A DNA stretch of 64,000 bases from Membranipora membranacea (GCA_914767715.1 OU612069.1:29582079-29646078); one strand, 5' to 3'. Positions 55,801-60,956 are shown, numbered from the stretch's first letter. Numbers and translations are program-made. The notes: generated from the letters alone by a model not told the origin.

Positions 55801-56171
55801 TGACCCTAATAATTCACTGCTCGGGAGATGACCAATTCAGAAGTACAAACATCACGATAACAAGCGAGGTAAGGCCAGCTGATTTTGTGAGTTTCTTGTG
55901 ATAACTTTAGCGACTTGATGTGAGATCATCTCATTTTGAGTCTCTGACCAAATCTGATATATTTCTTATGTTATGATCTCTTCTCTTGGTTGGAACCGTG
56001 TATACCCAATGTCAGCCTAGAAAGCCGTCAAAGCGAATACATAACTCTCTATAACTCAATCTCACCTTGCTGGCTATCTGCTGGTTGACTTGTACCTGAG
56101 TTCTGACTCTGCTTTTTCTCTGCGGACTCGATTCTACGTTTCTTTATGGGAAAGTGTTGTGGTGTTTCCAT
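16557..56171 (-). CDS. LRR-Roc-COR-caspase protein gene
   Basis: Exons join with matching phases in minus-strand order: 56171-56066, 55046-54821, nine LRR exons from 52999 to 33508, 23222-20845, 20683-20517, 20335-20153, 19942-19693, 19459-19343, 19078-18920, and tentatively 18433-18363 and 16859-16557. The product is about 1640-1740 residues: basic N-terminus (1-110), about 18 LRRs plus a final one (111-about 582), Roc GTPase (about 600-790; P-loop GRKEAGKST 614-622, DFGG 665-668, THTD 734-737), COR (about 820-1250) interrupted by an acidic insert (875-1053), and caspase p20 (about 1388-1527; Arg1411, His1479 in THG, Cys1525 in QACSG). ROCO proteins are GTPase switches and caspases are Cys proteases, so the single chain suggests a sensor-switch-protease. 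Intracellular location is inferred from the lack of a signal peptide. The last two exons carry a stop problem. Confidence 0.88.
17404..18179. mobile_element. Foldback element with about 285-bp inverted arms
   Basis: 17404-17693 and 17897-18179 are inverted copies (for example TTAAAAGCGTT.GGGATGGCG at the outer end and CAGACATAGGAGAAGACAAC at the inner end). Ends are ACAGC(T/C)AGCCC. No coding capacity and no clear target duplication. It lies in the intron between the two tentative p10 exons. Confidence 0.85.
18363..18433 (-). CDS. Tentative caspase p10 exon with in-frame stop
   Basis: Acceptor TTTGTAACAG and donor GTGAGT; phase 1 in and 0 out. It reads GEITYSGPCLFLFEIGYIIQ, then TAA, then CPC. 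GPCLFLFEI resembles the GSCFIQAL core of p10. The splice sites and phase fit both neighbours, but the stop would end the protein at about residue 1639 unless a different donor is used or the copy is damaged. Confidence 0.45.
18920..19078 (-). CDS. Caspase linker and p10 start exon
   Basis: Acceptor CTCATTACAG and donor GTGAGG; phase 1 in and 1 out. It encodes GDNRVGSAAISRLDNRSPSQ, then AVPLLTDADPHLSRREDGHL and CMDDLIIFKSSFDG. DDLIIFKSSFDG sits where p10 has D-FL-A-ST-PG. Confidence 0.8.
19343..19459 (-). CDS. Caspase inter-subunit linker exon
   Basis: Acceptor CATTCAACAG and donor GTAAAT; phase 1 in and 1 out. It encodes HLMVKDTHNPGATDDDAPDS, then LEQELASTRCLDGSDTES. It is Asp-rich, as in the linker that caspases cut to separate p20 and p10 (for example CLDG). 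Confidence 0.82.
19693..19942 (-). CDS. Caspase p20, catalytic exon
   Basis: Encodes EMVQAIHDETQLVDSRTR, then ALGMFVLVMMTHGDTGTIIA and GKPKMVVLQACSG. THG carries the catalytic His (SHG in canonical caspases) and QACSG the catalytic Cys (QACRG canonical). Phase 0 in and 1 out. Both dyad residues are present. The Arg-to-Ser change after Cys is unusual. Confidence 0.93.
20153..20335 (-). CDS. Caspase p20, first exon
   Basis: Encodes VYRMTPTRGRVLIINIRDES, then QRKGSENDFVNLKHMFTNFG and FIISELSGDKNWDAK. RGRVLIIN is the first p20 strand. The Arg of RKGS matches the P1-Asp-binding Arg of caspases. Phase 0-0; acceptor ATATGCAG, donor GTATCT. Confidence 0.92.
20517..20683 (-). CDS. Linker exon between COR and caspase
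   Basis: Joins at TGT (Cys) across phase 1. It encodes KKLTESEIKTLKKYIEESKP, then EGGRKIVKLVNDGEEIIQML and PVYQTALYIKPAQEK; phase 0 out. Predominantly helical and charged. I recognise no domain. Confidence 0.85.
20845..23222 (-). CDS. Roc-COR exon (2.4 kb, single exon)
   Basis: Starts IENLKSLTRLDVSRN (last LRR), then LTEPPYAVCEGGMEDIKQYY, the usual LRR-to-Roc hinge. Roc domain: P-loop GRKEAGKSTLL, KTRVFEFQTI (switch I region), VIDFGGDDVYQYAY (G3), LALTHTDKF (G4-like, THxD as in ROCO proteins). COR domain: TLPASWIKEM, YMQRSGMILKYD, then an acidic insert (about 180 residues), IIFHNIPAVTRLISILYSHS, LLKKFKLIYGP and YLLPYFM. A CPHC motif near the end (MPCPHCVLHG) may bind metal. Phase 2 in and 1 out. 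Donor AACCAT/GTAAG. Confidence 0.92.
21660..22200 (-). repeat. Acidic insert with 62-residue internal duplication
   Basis: Inside the COR domain coding sequence, a 186-bp unit is duplicated in frame. Both copies encode GYDEDGREGVYTTDYLDRPM, then QMELTSDDNEGRGGNGREGG, and are separated by a DSDSDSD tract. The flanks are also acidic (SDGGDGRE, DDDDSDELIDD). Likely disordered. Confidence 0.9.
23440..23945 (+). pseudogene. LINE 3' fragment (reverse transcriptase end)
   Basis: Plus frames read KVRFLGITVDDELIFKNIMH and KTASQRMYIGKSFG, then TKTLALRFIRDEDRFTNYFS and GRYRIMKYRGAWG. These are typical of the C-terminal part of LINE reverse transcriptases. Interrupted by stops. In the intron before the Roc-COR exon. 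Confidence 0.75.
23946..25539. other. Intron stretch, nothing recognised
   Basis: AT-rich, no splice-supported frame. May include diverged LINE sequence between the fragments on either side. Confidence 0.5.
25540..26330 (+). pseudogene. LINE reverse transcriptase core fragment
   Basis: Plus frames read QILPIPKAARPKTFEGF, NQFAYRPRTGTTDAILKVID, CVCFPKAFGRLQPPIVLDKL and, at about 26135, IKYADDTSFYPTFEK (catalytic YADD). Frames are broken. In the same intron. Confidence 0.8.
27811..28912 (+). pseudogene. P-element/THAP9-like transposase, C-terminal fragment, frameshifted
   Basis: Exons 27811-27831 (MASTSQS, donor GTAAGA), 28016-28124 (SSESSRHCCCAFGFEDEG then LDLTITKPIIDIADYI, donor GTAAGT) and one starting 28507 join as ADYIGGYVIRSTK. 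YIxGYV is a conserved motif of the P/THAP9 family C-terminal region. A frameshift follows, and the other frame continues CSDCRDSLIDTD, VSVKNRGGLVVLSPNTKE and VVSEQLLRNYITCNG, to 28912. C..C and KNRGGL are family features. Confidence 0.8.
28250..29424 (+). repeat. Tandem duplication of about 588 bp inside the P element
   Basis: 28250-28837 is repeated at 28838-29424, starting AACTAACAAAAGCAAGATAG. The second copy of the transposase exon lacks one A (CACAAAGGAG versus CACAAGGAG near 29240), which truncates its frame, and has ACTAAC for ATTAAC. Confidence 0.85.
29982..30955. other. Intron stretch, nothing recognised
   Basis: Between the P element and the next LINE fragment. Short open frames only, no splice support. 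Confidence 0.5.
30956..32450 (+). pseudogene. Degenerate LINE reverse transcriptase
   Basis: Plus frames read CKDYHPLSLLWHIGKVIETF, NQFAYRQGVG, IKYADDTTAYDPPS at about 31740, AEKTKCLTIALKKTITNEQF and ARLLGVTLDSHLSFSEHITA, in order but in several frames with stops. It is a dead copy of the same general type as 33772-35507. Confidence 0.85.
32895..32992 (+). other. Possible plus-strand exon, unassigned
   Basis: After TCTGTCAATACAG the frame MPNPYSSDDTILNSEMESMT, then EKKSDLDFISDR, runs to a GTATGT donor. Acidic and hydrophilic. No partner exon found. It may be a chance frame or a small antisense transcript within the intron. Confidence 0.25.
33508..33648 (-). CDS. LRR cassette exon 9 (141 bp)
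   Basis: Encodes MRYLTGLQELTVRANHSLST, then LPYWIGELKSLKKLDVSSCS and LTELPD(S). Phase 2-2. It is the last cassette before the Roc-COR exon, about 10.3 kb away. The first repeat is nearly identical to cassette 8, suggesting recent duplication. Confidence 0.88.
33772..35507 (+). mobile_element. LINE copy with reverse transcriptase, 5'-truncated
   Basis: Reads MWKKAEVIPLNKV, FKDMRPISLLYHLGKITEKV, EQFAYTPSLGTTDALVKLTT, LMLDFSKAFDRMQPEIAVEK, HIKYADDTTIYHHLSRAS, LLGVTFDKHLHFSKHVETII and TYAAPAWYPNISLND, ending near 35191, then a 3' UTR and an AACAT microsatellite tail (35460-35507). Stops and shifts near 34080 and 34505 break it. The borders are set by the empty site in the sister intron at about 40069-40084. 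Confidence 0.85.
35508..37949. other. Intron between cassettes 9 and 8
   Basis: Starts with cassette-type intron sequence also found near 40080-40480. 35900-37900 is mostly unique, with no exon seen. 37660-37949 is the cassette intron end. Confidence 0.5.
37950..38090 (-). CDS. LRR cassette exon 8 (141 bp)
   Basis: Encodes MRYLTGLQELTVRANHSLPT, then LPDWIGELKSLKMLDVAHCS and LTELPD(S). Phase 2-2. Confidence 0.88.
38871..39011 (-). CDS. LRR cassette exon 7 (141 bp)
   Basis: Encodes IRYLTGLEELSITCNSSLGP, then LPYWIGELKSLKKIGVTCCS and LTELPD(S). Phase 2-2. Confidence 0.88.
39794..39934 (-). CDS. LRR cassette exon 6 (141 bp)
   Basis: Encodes MRYLTGLEELIVHENTSLST, then LPDWIRELKSLKKLDVAKCS and LTELPD(S). 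Phase 2-2. Confidence 0.88.
41353..41493 (-). CDS. LRR cassette exon 5 (141 bp)
   Basis: Encodes MRYLTGLQELLVLSNERLST, then LPDWIGELKSLKKLDVANCG and LTELPD(S). Phase 2-2. A long open frame extending upstream to 41897 is read-through of intron and LINE sequence, not exon. Confidence 0.88.
41640..42790 (+). pseudogene. RTE-like LINE 5' part with endonuclease fragment
   Basis: Contains a LINE leader (GGCAGCCGGGCCCAAACCCG), then coding remnants: SREVAALIIARRVDILCLGK, VIDVQRISERIMRMKLL, NYNIVSAYAPQQGCQQWEKD and ERWHGGQTLGLMNERGS. These match the APE endonuclease of RTE-type elements. Broken by stops. It lies just upstream (in transcription) of LRR cassette 5 and recurs at 53150 beside cassette 1. 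Confidence 0.8.
42979..43657. mobile_element. Foldback element with 7-bp target duplication ATATCGT
   Basis: Inverted arms of about 280-300 bp (42979-43280 and 43373-43657) start CACAGAGTAAGGATATA. ATATCGT is present on both sides (42972-42978 and 43658-43664). The sister cassette intron (33196-33230: GGGATAATGTCGGTAATTTT) is the empty site. No coding capacity. Confidence 0.9.
43951..44091 (-). CDS. LRR cassette exon 4 (141 bp)
   Basis: Encodes MTYLTGLQELIVHGNRSLRT, then LPDGIGELKSLKKLDVSRCR and LTELPD(S). Phase 2-2. Confidence 0.88.
44130..44510 (+). pseudogene. Duplicated LINE endonuclease fragment
   Basis: Nearly identical to 42445-42830 (VKTGKIIPGESIAAQHQLLV, ADLNIQNQKVKRREGPERIK). Lies immediately upstream in transcription of LRR cassette 4. 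A recent segmental copy. Confidence 0.8.
45196..45423. mobile_element. Possible MITE with CAGGGCCGTAG ends
   Basis: Left end CAGGGCCGTAGATTAG and right end CTAGAACTACGGTCCTG are imperfect inverted repeats, and both flank GGGGAGGCA/TGCCTCACC-type inner repeats. The flanking 8-mers match only partly. Confidence 0.5.
45424..46790. other. Intron stretch, nothing recognised
   Basis: Unique AT-rich sequence between cassettes 4 and 3. Short frames only. Confidence 0.5.
46878..47018 (-). CDS. LRR cassette exon 3 (141 bp)
   Basis: Encodes IRYLTGLEDLMASRNYNLST, then LPELIGELKSLKKLDVSHCK and LTELPD(S). Phase 2-2. The most diverged first repeat of the set (DLMASRNYN at the variable face). Confidence 0.88.
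47340..50880 (+). mobile_element. Non-LTR retrotransposon with long intact ORF
   Basis: The element is oriented opposite to the host gene, between LRR cassettes 3 and 2. Its ORF is described separately. The 5' part (47340-47890) is non-coding. The element stops shortly after the ORF, near 50880, without a recognisable tail, so it is probably 3'-damaged. Confidence 0.82.
47894..50728 (+). CDS. APE endonuclease-reverse transcriptase (944 codons)
   Basis: Endonuclease motifs in order: ILGTWNVRTM, AALQETRIADEG (catalytic Glu), ICAYAPTLM, LILLGDFNARVG, HLIDYVII and CWTDHRLI. Reverse transcriptase: NAMKNGKAVGPDGIPAEIYK, YRGISLLAIAGKILARILS, QCGFRPGRGTVDMI, MAFIDLTKAFDSVDRE, GVKQGCVIAPTLFSIFLLAV, LQYADDNAIVANT (catalytic YADD) and FTYLGSCLSAKADID. 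It ends WTDKRTNNSSLVEDC and a stop where relatives continue, so the last C-terminal part is lost by frameshift or truncation. The annotated start is a GTG-type frame opening; the true start is unclear. All catalytic residues are visible. Confidence 0.9.
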   Translation: MARKGALYIVCSHYRPTVIPHSEGSPFSGRKHELILGTWNVRTMMDNKQIERPERRTAFVARELRRLNIDIAALQETRIADEGQLTKVGGGYTFFWKGKSAADQRIHGVGFAIKNEILRTMDNLPIGINERLMTLQIELDKNRKAMLICAYAPTLMAENEQKEEFYSELDTLIRQTPRNSKLILLGDFNARVGKDIDTWNGVIGKDGVGNANQNGHMLLTKCAEHQLVIINTLFRQKNRNKTSWRHPRSGHWHLIDYVIIRKDNLSDVKMTKAMACSDACWTDHRLIRSIMSFTLKPKYRKTKPNTRPKYRLDCLNQPDVLCDLQEKIRDSIQAAEETQDVTTYWNNLKEAITTSCDETLGKAKRHHEDWFDENEDEITRITEERRAAFQTWQDDFRNKTKKTDYHQIRSTVQRHLRELKNKWWTDKASELQKLADQNKSREFFAATRKLYGPTTHGVRPVMDKEGVLYMEKDKIRECWKDHFDSLLNQNPHVEDNALQNMQKYPCHKELSDEPTIDEVIAAINAMKNGKAVGPDGIPAEIYKHAGPELSDKLLQLFQKIWQTETVPADLRDALIVTIFKKGDKSLCGNYRGISLLAIAGKILARILSTRLSSVAEGVLPESQCGFRPGRGTVDMIFAARQIQEKCREQYQELHMAFIDLTKAFDSVDRESLWKVLSLIGCPEKFIKIVRLLHDDGEASEKFAVKTGVKQGCVIAPTLFSIFLLAVLHLVRQRLPPGVRIRYRIDELFNLRRLKAKTMTTKITVTELQYADDNAIVANTEHDLQLAMDAFDFAYSTLGLQMNIKKTQVLHQPKPGIPAGQVQKPEIFVKGEPLNNVENFTYLGSCLSAKADIDKDIEQRIQAASIAFGRLRKRVFDNKDLYSRTKLKVYRAVIMPTLLYASEAWVTYSRNIKSLEEYHQRCLRRILNIKWTDKRTNNSSLVEDC
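51100..51830 (-). pseudogene. LINE reverse transcriptase fragment
   Basis: Minus strand reads ILKYADDMAIVGLLNHKESV, WCIESNLILKTDKTKEMVFD, KVCDFKYLGTIFGDDLKWHD and, in another frame, YDQCQHFIQTLTLPVLMYNA. A different LINE type from 33772. Frameshifted, same strand as the host gene. Confidence 0.8.
51949..52089 (-). CDS. LRR cassette exon 2 (141 bp)
   Basis: Encodes MRYLTGLQELTVQVNHSLNT, then LPDWIGELESLKKLDVSYSR and LTELPE(S). Phase 2-2, the same acceptor and donor as its sisters. Two 23-residue LRRs. The stretch 51830-51900 upstream of the donor side holds the shared intron motif. Confidence 0.88.
52856..52999 (-). CDS. LRR cassette exon 1 (144 bp)
   Basis: Encodes MRYLTGLEELTVYGNQRRLN, then TLPDGIGELKSLKKLDVAYC and RLSELPD(S): two leucine-rich repeats. 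One extra codon compared with its sisters. Phase 2 in and 2 out. The acceptor is CCTTGTTACAG and the donor GTAAGT. LINE fragment 53150-54000 lies just upstream in transcription. Confidence 0.88.
53150..54000 (+). pseudogene. Second copy of the RTE-like LINE 5' part
   Basis: Matches 41640-42480 closely (leader, SREVAAVIIARRVDILCLGK, RISERIMRMKL, EGELNGCVGMDRARYERWHG) and has the same position relative to LRR cassette 1 as the other has to cassette 5. Independently decayed (a stretch near 53627-53640 differs). Confidence 0.8.
54440..54631 (-). mobile_element. tRNA-derived SINE
   Basis: Minus strand: GGAGGTGGCTCAGTTGGTTA (A box) at 54631 downward, then GGGGGTTCATATCCC (B box) about 50 bp on, followed by an unrelated body of over 100 bp ending near 54440. 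The anticodon arm does not fold well, so it is a SINE rather than a tRNA gene. Confidence 0.7.
54821..55046 (-). CDS. Second coding exon, N-terminal region before the LRRs
   Basis: Acceptor TATATTAACAG and donor GTAAGC; phase 1 in and 2 out, matching both neighbours. It encodes DKYDIWYRDDSEPDIDHIPE, later GLTVTHMVISGDIPPLNQIA and PHLKVLRLENLRTADQSTG. The LKVLRLENL end looks like an LRR cap strand. I recognise no other domain. Confidence 0.8.
55047..56065. other. First intron of the LRR-Roc-COR-caspase gene
   Basis: About 1 kb, GT-AG bounded on the minus strand, no further feature recognised. Confidence 0.6.
56066..56171 (-). CDS. First coding exon of LRR-Roc-COR-caspase gene
   Basis: ATG at 56171-56169 in the context GTAACCATGG, a strong Kozak match. 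It encodes METPQHFPIKKRRIESAEKK, then QSQNSGTSQPADSQQ. KKRR is a possible nuclear localisation signal. The donor is GTGAGATTG, phase 1, which fits the next exon. No signal peptide is seen. The start is chosen by frame and Kozak context; the 5' UTR is unknown. Confidence 0.75.
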
Positions 56172-56745
56172 GGTTACATGAAAACTTGGGCTTTATCAGA
56201 CCTGATCTATCTGCTATCTATCTGTCCATCCGGAGTCTAAAATATCAGATATAACATAGATGTAACATATAACTCCGATGTGTTCTCGACAAGGTAAAAG
56301 AAGAGATTCAGACAGAAAGTGGAAATAACAAGACAAAATCATGGACAGTGTTAGGCTTTTCCTTCTCTGAATGCTCCATTTTGAACTTTGACTAAGATTA
56401 TCCCTTAACAAGCTGAAGATATTTGAATATTCCAACTTATTGGTAAGTTGGCTTCACCTAAGCTTAGAATTATTTACGCTAGGTGGTCTGCAAGTAATCA
56501 CAGTAATGCACTGTGAATGGCAGTGGTACTTTTGTACAGTGAGTAAGTGGAGCTCAGCTCCACTTGGTTATAAACACCCTTCTTGAAGTGGAGCTGAGCT
56601 TCACTTCAATTTTTTTGTTCCCTGGATAAGCAGAGCTCTCATCCTGGGAGGATTCGAAACCTGAGTTTTGATATTAGCATGTCGCATAGTGGTATTTTAA
56701 AGGTGTAAAACGCCCTGAGCATAAACAGCTGAGGGTACGTCTGAG

Positions 56746-57150
56746 ATGGCACCGAAATATTGTTGGGTGAAACACCTGAGATTTGAAGATTATGTGCAAA
56801 GAATAGCTGGCAAAGCAAGTCAAAGAATGCGCGTTGTTAAAAAAATGTTGCATCTCAGTTCAAAGCCATTAGCTTTCATGATGTTCAAAAGTTGTGTAGT
56901 TTCCCTCTTTATGTATTTATTGTCTGCCTGTTTTGCACACGAGCATATGTACCATAGACAAGAAATTACTAGGGAAAGTTTTTAATTTAATTGTTAAAGG
57001 CAACTCCTTGGTCACATCATACACAATTTTCTAGAGCGATGCCCTCAAATGCAAGTTCCATACTCTAGTAGCAAGTTCATTTATTGACAAAGTATATGCA
57101 TCCTTTTCTCGCAACATTTCATGTTTGTGATAGCAAGTAAATCAATAAAA
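56746..57150 (+). pseudogene. LINE 3' fragment inside the hAT-like element
   Basis: LRFEDYVQRIAGKASQRMRV, VKKMLHLSSKPLAFMMFKSC and VVSLFMYLLSACF match the end of LINE reverse transcriptases (thumb and after). Short remnant. Confidence 0.6.
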
Positions 57151-57303
57151 ACCTAGAGCATTTCTTGTAAACATAAAATCGTAAATAATTTTAGATTTGA
57201 TCCAGATGAACCAATTCATATGGACTAACCAAGGCCGTCGCCACAGGTGAAAACGAATCCCCATGATGTTAAATTATGATGTTTGTAAAAATAGTGATTT
57301 AAA

Positions 57304-58340
57304 GGCGCCAGGGTAGAAAGGCATAACTAATGTAATGTGATGCTATTGAAATCATTGCCTGGATTTATCCGGTTCACCTGCAAAATCACTTTTTTAACAT
57401 GTCTAAGAGGGACTGCACATGTGCGAGTGTTTACAGCTTAGCGAGGGAAGTTCCCCGCCCTTTTATAGTAAGCGGCTTATAATTACACGCTACAACGCTT
57501 CTCGCAGCAGATTATACTAGGGCAATGTTTGCCAGCGAGAGAATAGTCTCATTGGTTAATTAGCAGTATCCAGTGGCACGTTTATGACGAGAATCATTAA
57601 AAGGCTTTGTTTATGGAATATCATTGGCTGATAGCTAACCTTATGATTATATCGCAGCTTGTAAACACGCTTTGTGTCTGCAGTGAAAAATGAGGAGATA
57701 ATGAGCAAAGCTAGAATTTCAAGCTCTATTTTATTTTTACTAGCTCTAGTATTCTAGCTGGTCTGTGGACTGCTTAAAATTCCAATTTCTTTTTAGCCAT
57801 AATAATCTCTTTTGCAAATCTCTGGGATTGGCAGTTCAATAAGAGCATAGCTTATCACAAATGAAATCAAATACCCAGAACAAATACCACACATTATTCT
57901 CATGCAAAAGTTTGATGTTATCTTTATTATTCATCTCAGTTGGGGTGTTAAGTGTTGATATTCCATAACGATTAGAAATCATTGTTCTATCATTGATTTA
58001 GAAATGACTTGAATAGGCAGCGCCGTGAGAGTATTATTACAGTGAGTGCAGTGAGAGACATTATTAGTATAGGCAGTGCAATAATCGAATCGAGGCGCCA
58101 GGGTAGAAAGGCATAATTAATGTAATGTGATGCTATTGAAATCATTGCCTTGATTTATCCGGTTCACCTGCAAAATCACTTTTTTAACATGTCTAAAATT
58201 CCAATTTCTATTTAGCCATAATAATCTCTTGGGATCTCTGGGATCATTGTTTGATCATTGATTTAGAAATGACTTGAATAGGCAGTGCAGTGAGAGTATT
58301 ATTACAGTGAGTGCAGTGAGAGGCATTATTAGTATAGGCA
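57304..58340 (+). repeat. Direct duplication within the hAT-like element
   Basis: GGCGCCAGGGTAGAAAGGCA and the next about 80 bases (57304-57406) recur at 58094-58197. ATTGATTTAGAAATGACTTG and the following GTGAGAG-rich part (about 57992) recur at about 58257. The second copy lacks intervening sequence. Confidence 0.8.
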
Positions 58341-59096
58341 GTGCAGTATTATTTACATAGCTTATCACAACTACAATCTAATACTGGATCATTCATTAAT
58401 AATATGGCATAAATTATTGTAAGGCAACATTTAGCATTGTTTATATATTATTCATCTCTGCCAACGAGCAAAATCTGAGTTTTTAGCTTACATTCTAAAA
58501 TCCCCTGAGTAGCCTGAGTTGAACCCAAAAATCTGAGTAGCTCGGGCTAAACCTGAGTGGTTGAGAGCCCTGTCGAAAACAATGGGGAGTAAACTGTTCT
58601 CATGCTGGAGCCATACTAATAGGTGGTAAATACATTAATATTTGAGTGTTGGCTATGTGTTGTCAGTCCAGAAAAGTTATTTCTGCAACCGCCAATGGCA
58701 ACCTCTACAGAAGGTTGCTGGCTAAACCTTGCCGGCTGGGAGGATTGATTGATGAATTAAAAAATTTAAATAAGTAAGAGCTCCACTTCATTATCCCTTA
58801 CAAAAGTACCACTGGTGAATGGTATTGTGTAGTTGTTTAAGCAATACTAACGCAATACAACAGCGTCACTAGTTGGGGTTCACAATCCCTCAAACCTATC
58901 ATTACATAATAATCAATCAACCTACGTGAGATCCATGAAAGTTGAAGGCTCAGAGTCCTTTGATATATCCACCCAAGCATTTAAGAGTCAAACCTCAGCT
59001 CTGAACCTCTACAGCTCCAGCCCTTGTTATAATCTCACACTGCCTCAAACCACCGACCTAAGTATACCTACTGTCAATAGGCTTAGTGCTACTGTC

Positions 59097-59483
59097 TAAA
59101 GTTGTGGCTACACACGCCGTATTTTCCACAGGTTTGGGGCATCATTAGCTCTGCCAGATGCATAGGATAGCTAGGTTGGCTCTGCCAGATGCCTCGGATG
59201 GGCTAACCTACTTGTTGGTTCTATCCGTAGCCGTAGCTGTAGTACGGCCAGCTATTTCTTTGTTATTTGTGAAAGAGGCGGGGCTTAATTAAATTACTAA
59301 ATAGGGATTGGTTTCATTCATTCAAGTCGAACAATAGGAAGGCGAAGCAGACCCAAATTGTATTGTAATTGAAAGGGATAGGCCTAGCTATTAATAGGCG
59401 TGTGTAGCACCTTGCCCAATCCGTAGCCTTACTAAAAGTTTCCCAATCCTATGGATAGTACGGTGTGTGTAGCCAGAGCTTTA
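59097..59483. mobile_element. MITE with about 25-bp inverted ends
   Basis: Left TAAAGTTGTGGCTACACACG and right TGTGTGTAGCCAGAGCTTTA are inverted repeats. TA may be the target duplication. A 24-bp direct repeat (CCTACTGTCAATAGGCTTAG and four more bases) also flanks it at about 59068 and 59491. Confidence 0.7.
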
Positions 59484-59566
59484 GGCTTAGCCTACTGTCA
59501 ATAGGCTTAGTGCTAGAACATGACCTGATAATTGATTGCTATTGAAAGCAACTTATATCAAGGATT

Positions 59567-60262
59567 TCAAGAGTTTTGCAGAGGAATTTTGCCGTCTTCG
59601 GCGTTTCCTTTTTCTGGTACCTTTAAAAACCTGTGAGCTATGGGTTCTAGATGTGTTGCCTGTAATGAAACTCTCATCGCAATCACTATTCTGTAAGTGA
59701 TGATCCAATGTCTCCCAAAACAAAGAAATCTATACACCTCATTCAAATTAATTATTTTAAAAGAACCGAATTTCAGCCAGTATGATCTCAGTAAGTCTGA
59801 TCTAAGGCCTTGTTTATGGGCCTGGTCGACGTACAAACTCAATGCATCTCCCTCTATTGTCTCAAAGGCTCGCATTATTCTGGCCAGAAAGGAAGAGACT
59901 GACTCGTCAGCATTCTGATGGATATTAATTTGCTGAACCATCATTTTAATATACGAGTCATCATTTATTGGTGGCTCAAAAATCTTATCCATATATGAAA
60001 ATAGGTCGTTTACATTGTCGCAGTCTTTGGTCTTGTTTTTGAAAACGGCGAGGGGATAGTCTTTGAGGAACAACCCTAATAGAGATATTTGCTGATGATG
60101 CGATGCAATACCAAGAGCACCTGCTACGCTGCAAAATCTGAATTTGAATTCAGCATAGTTTACCCCGTCTGCTGAATCATTGAAAATGGGGATGTGAAGT
60201 GGGTTTTTATAGTTTTTTGCCAAGACTGTAATTTGTTTAATTAATGAAGGAATATGATCCAT
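59567..60262 (-). CDS. Gag-like protein of a retrotransposon (fragment)
   Basis: A 231-codon minus-strand frame from ATG at 60262 reads MDHIPSLIKQITVLAKNYKN, LHIPIFNDSADGVNYAEFKF, SLLGLFLKDYPLAVFKNKTK and QQINIHQNADESVSSFLARI. The P.F.G.....F...F and ES...F..R pattern resembles capsid regions of LTR-retrotransposon Gag. No zinc knuckle, protease or polymerase is adjacent, and no LTR pair is seen. Function assigned by pattern only. Confidence 0.55.
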   Translation of the reverse strand: MDHIPSLIKQITVLAKNYKNPLHIPIFNDSADGVNYAEFKFRFCSVAGALGIASHHQQISLLGLFLKDYPLAVFKNKTKDCDNVNDLFSYMDKIFEPPINDDSYIKMMVQQINIHQNADESVSSFLARIMRAFETIEGDALSLYVDQAHKQGLRSDLLRSYWLKFGSFKIINLNEVYRFLCFGRHWIITYRIVIAMRVSLQATHLEPIAHRFLKVPEKGNAEDGKIPLQNS

Positions 60263-60818
60263 GGCTTTTTAGCCCAAGTTCTAAATACCCTACTTAAATA
60301 ACAGACTCTAAGCCTCGCTGACAACGACAATGGCGCGTCCCTGCGCCTAAGAACAACTACCAACAGGAAACAACTCGCTTGCAGTGAGGGTACCTCTGAA
60401 TACAACCCTTATGTTCCAGCATTATATTATATGTGAAACTAAGGGGTTTTAGAATAACCGATACAACTAAACTCAATACAATTGATAGAACAGGCTCACC
60501 TCAAATCACTGTTACAAATGTCTGACTTGCTCAAGCAAGATCTTCTCAGTACAGAGCTATCAGTGGATTGTCCTCTCTACTAGCCTGGGTGACTCTACAA
60601 GTAATATAATCCTCATATGAGTAATCTAGCTGTCCTCATGAGTATACATGTTGTACAGTAAGCAGTTATAAGTAGAGTCCCTTTCCCATGCTTGCCTTCT
60701 TCCTTTTTTTCTTTTGCTTTTTCTGTCGGTTTTTATTTTCTGTTTTTGTTGTAGCGTCCTACCAGTTTTTGGTTGATTTGTTTGGATCCATAGTATGTAG
60801 CGATCTATATATATATAT

Positions 60819-60956
60819 ATGTAGTTGGTACAAAGGTATAATATGATTCCTCAGTACGAAATATGATAGTAGTCTGCACTATCTGGTTGCCGTTATATGA
60901 CTGACTGGTTTCTGGCTGAGTCATATTATTTATACCTTTGTATTCCAACTACATGT
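60819..60956. mobile_element. Small foldback MITE
   Basis: GTAGTTGGTACAAAGGTATA (60821) pairs with TATACCTTTGTATTCCAACTAC (ending 60953). About 130 bp, no coding. A TATATATA tract abuts the left end. Confidence 0.65.

Larger units (their letters stand above)
56521..58814. mobile_element. hAT-like DNA transposon, non-autonomous
   Basis: Ends are CAGTGGTACTTTTGTA and its inverse, continuing as imperfect inverted repeat to AAGTGGAGCT. GTGAATGG is duplicated exactly at both sides (56513-56520, 58815-58822), the 8-bp size of hAT elements. No transposase is seen inside. It contains a LINE fragment and an internal duplication. It starts 350 bp upstream of the ATG at 56171. Confidence 0.85.
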
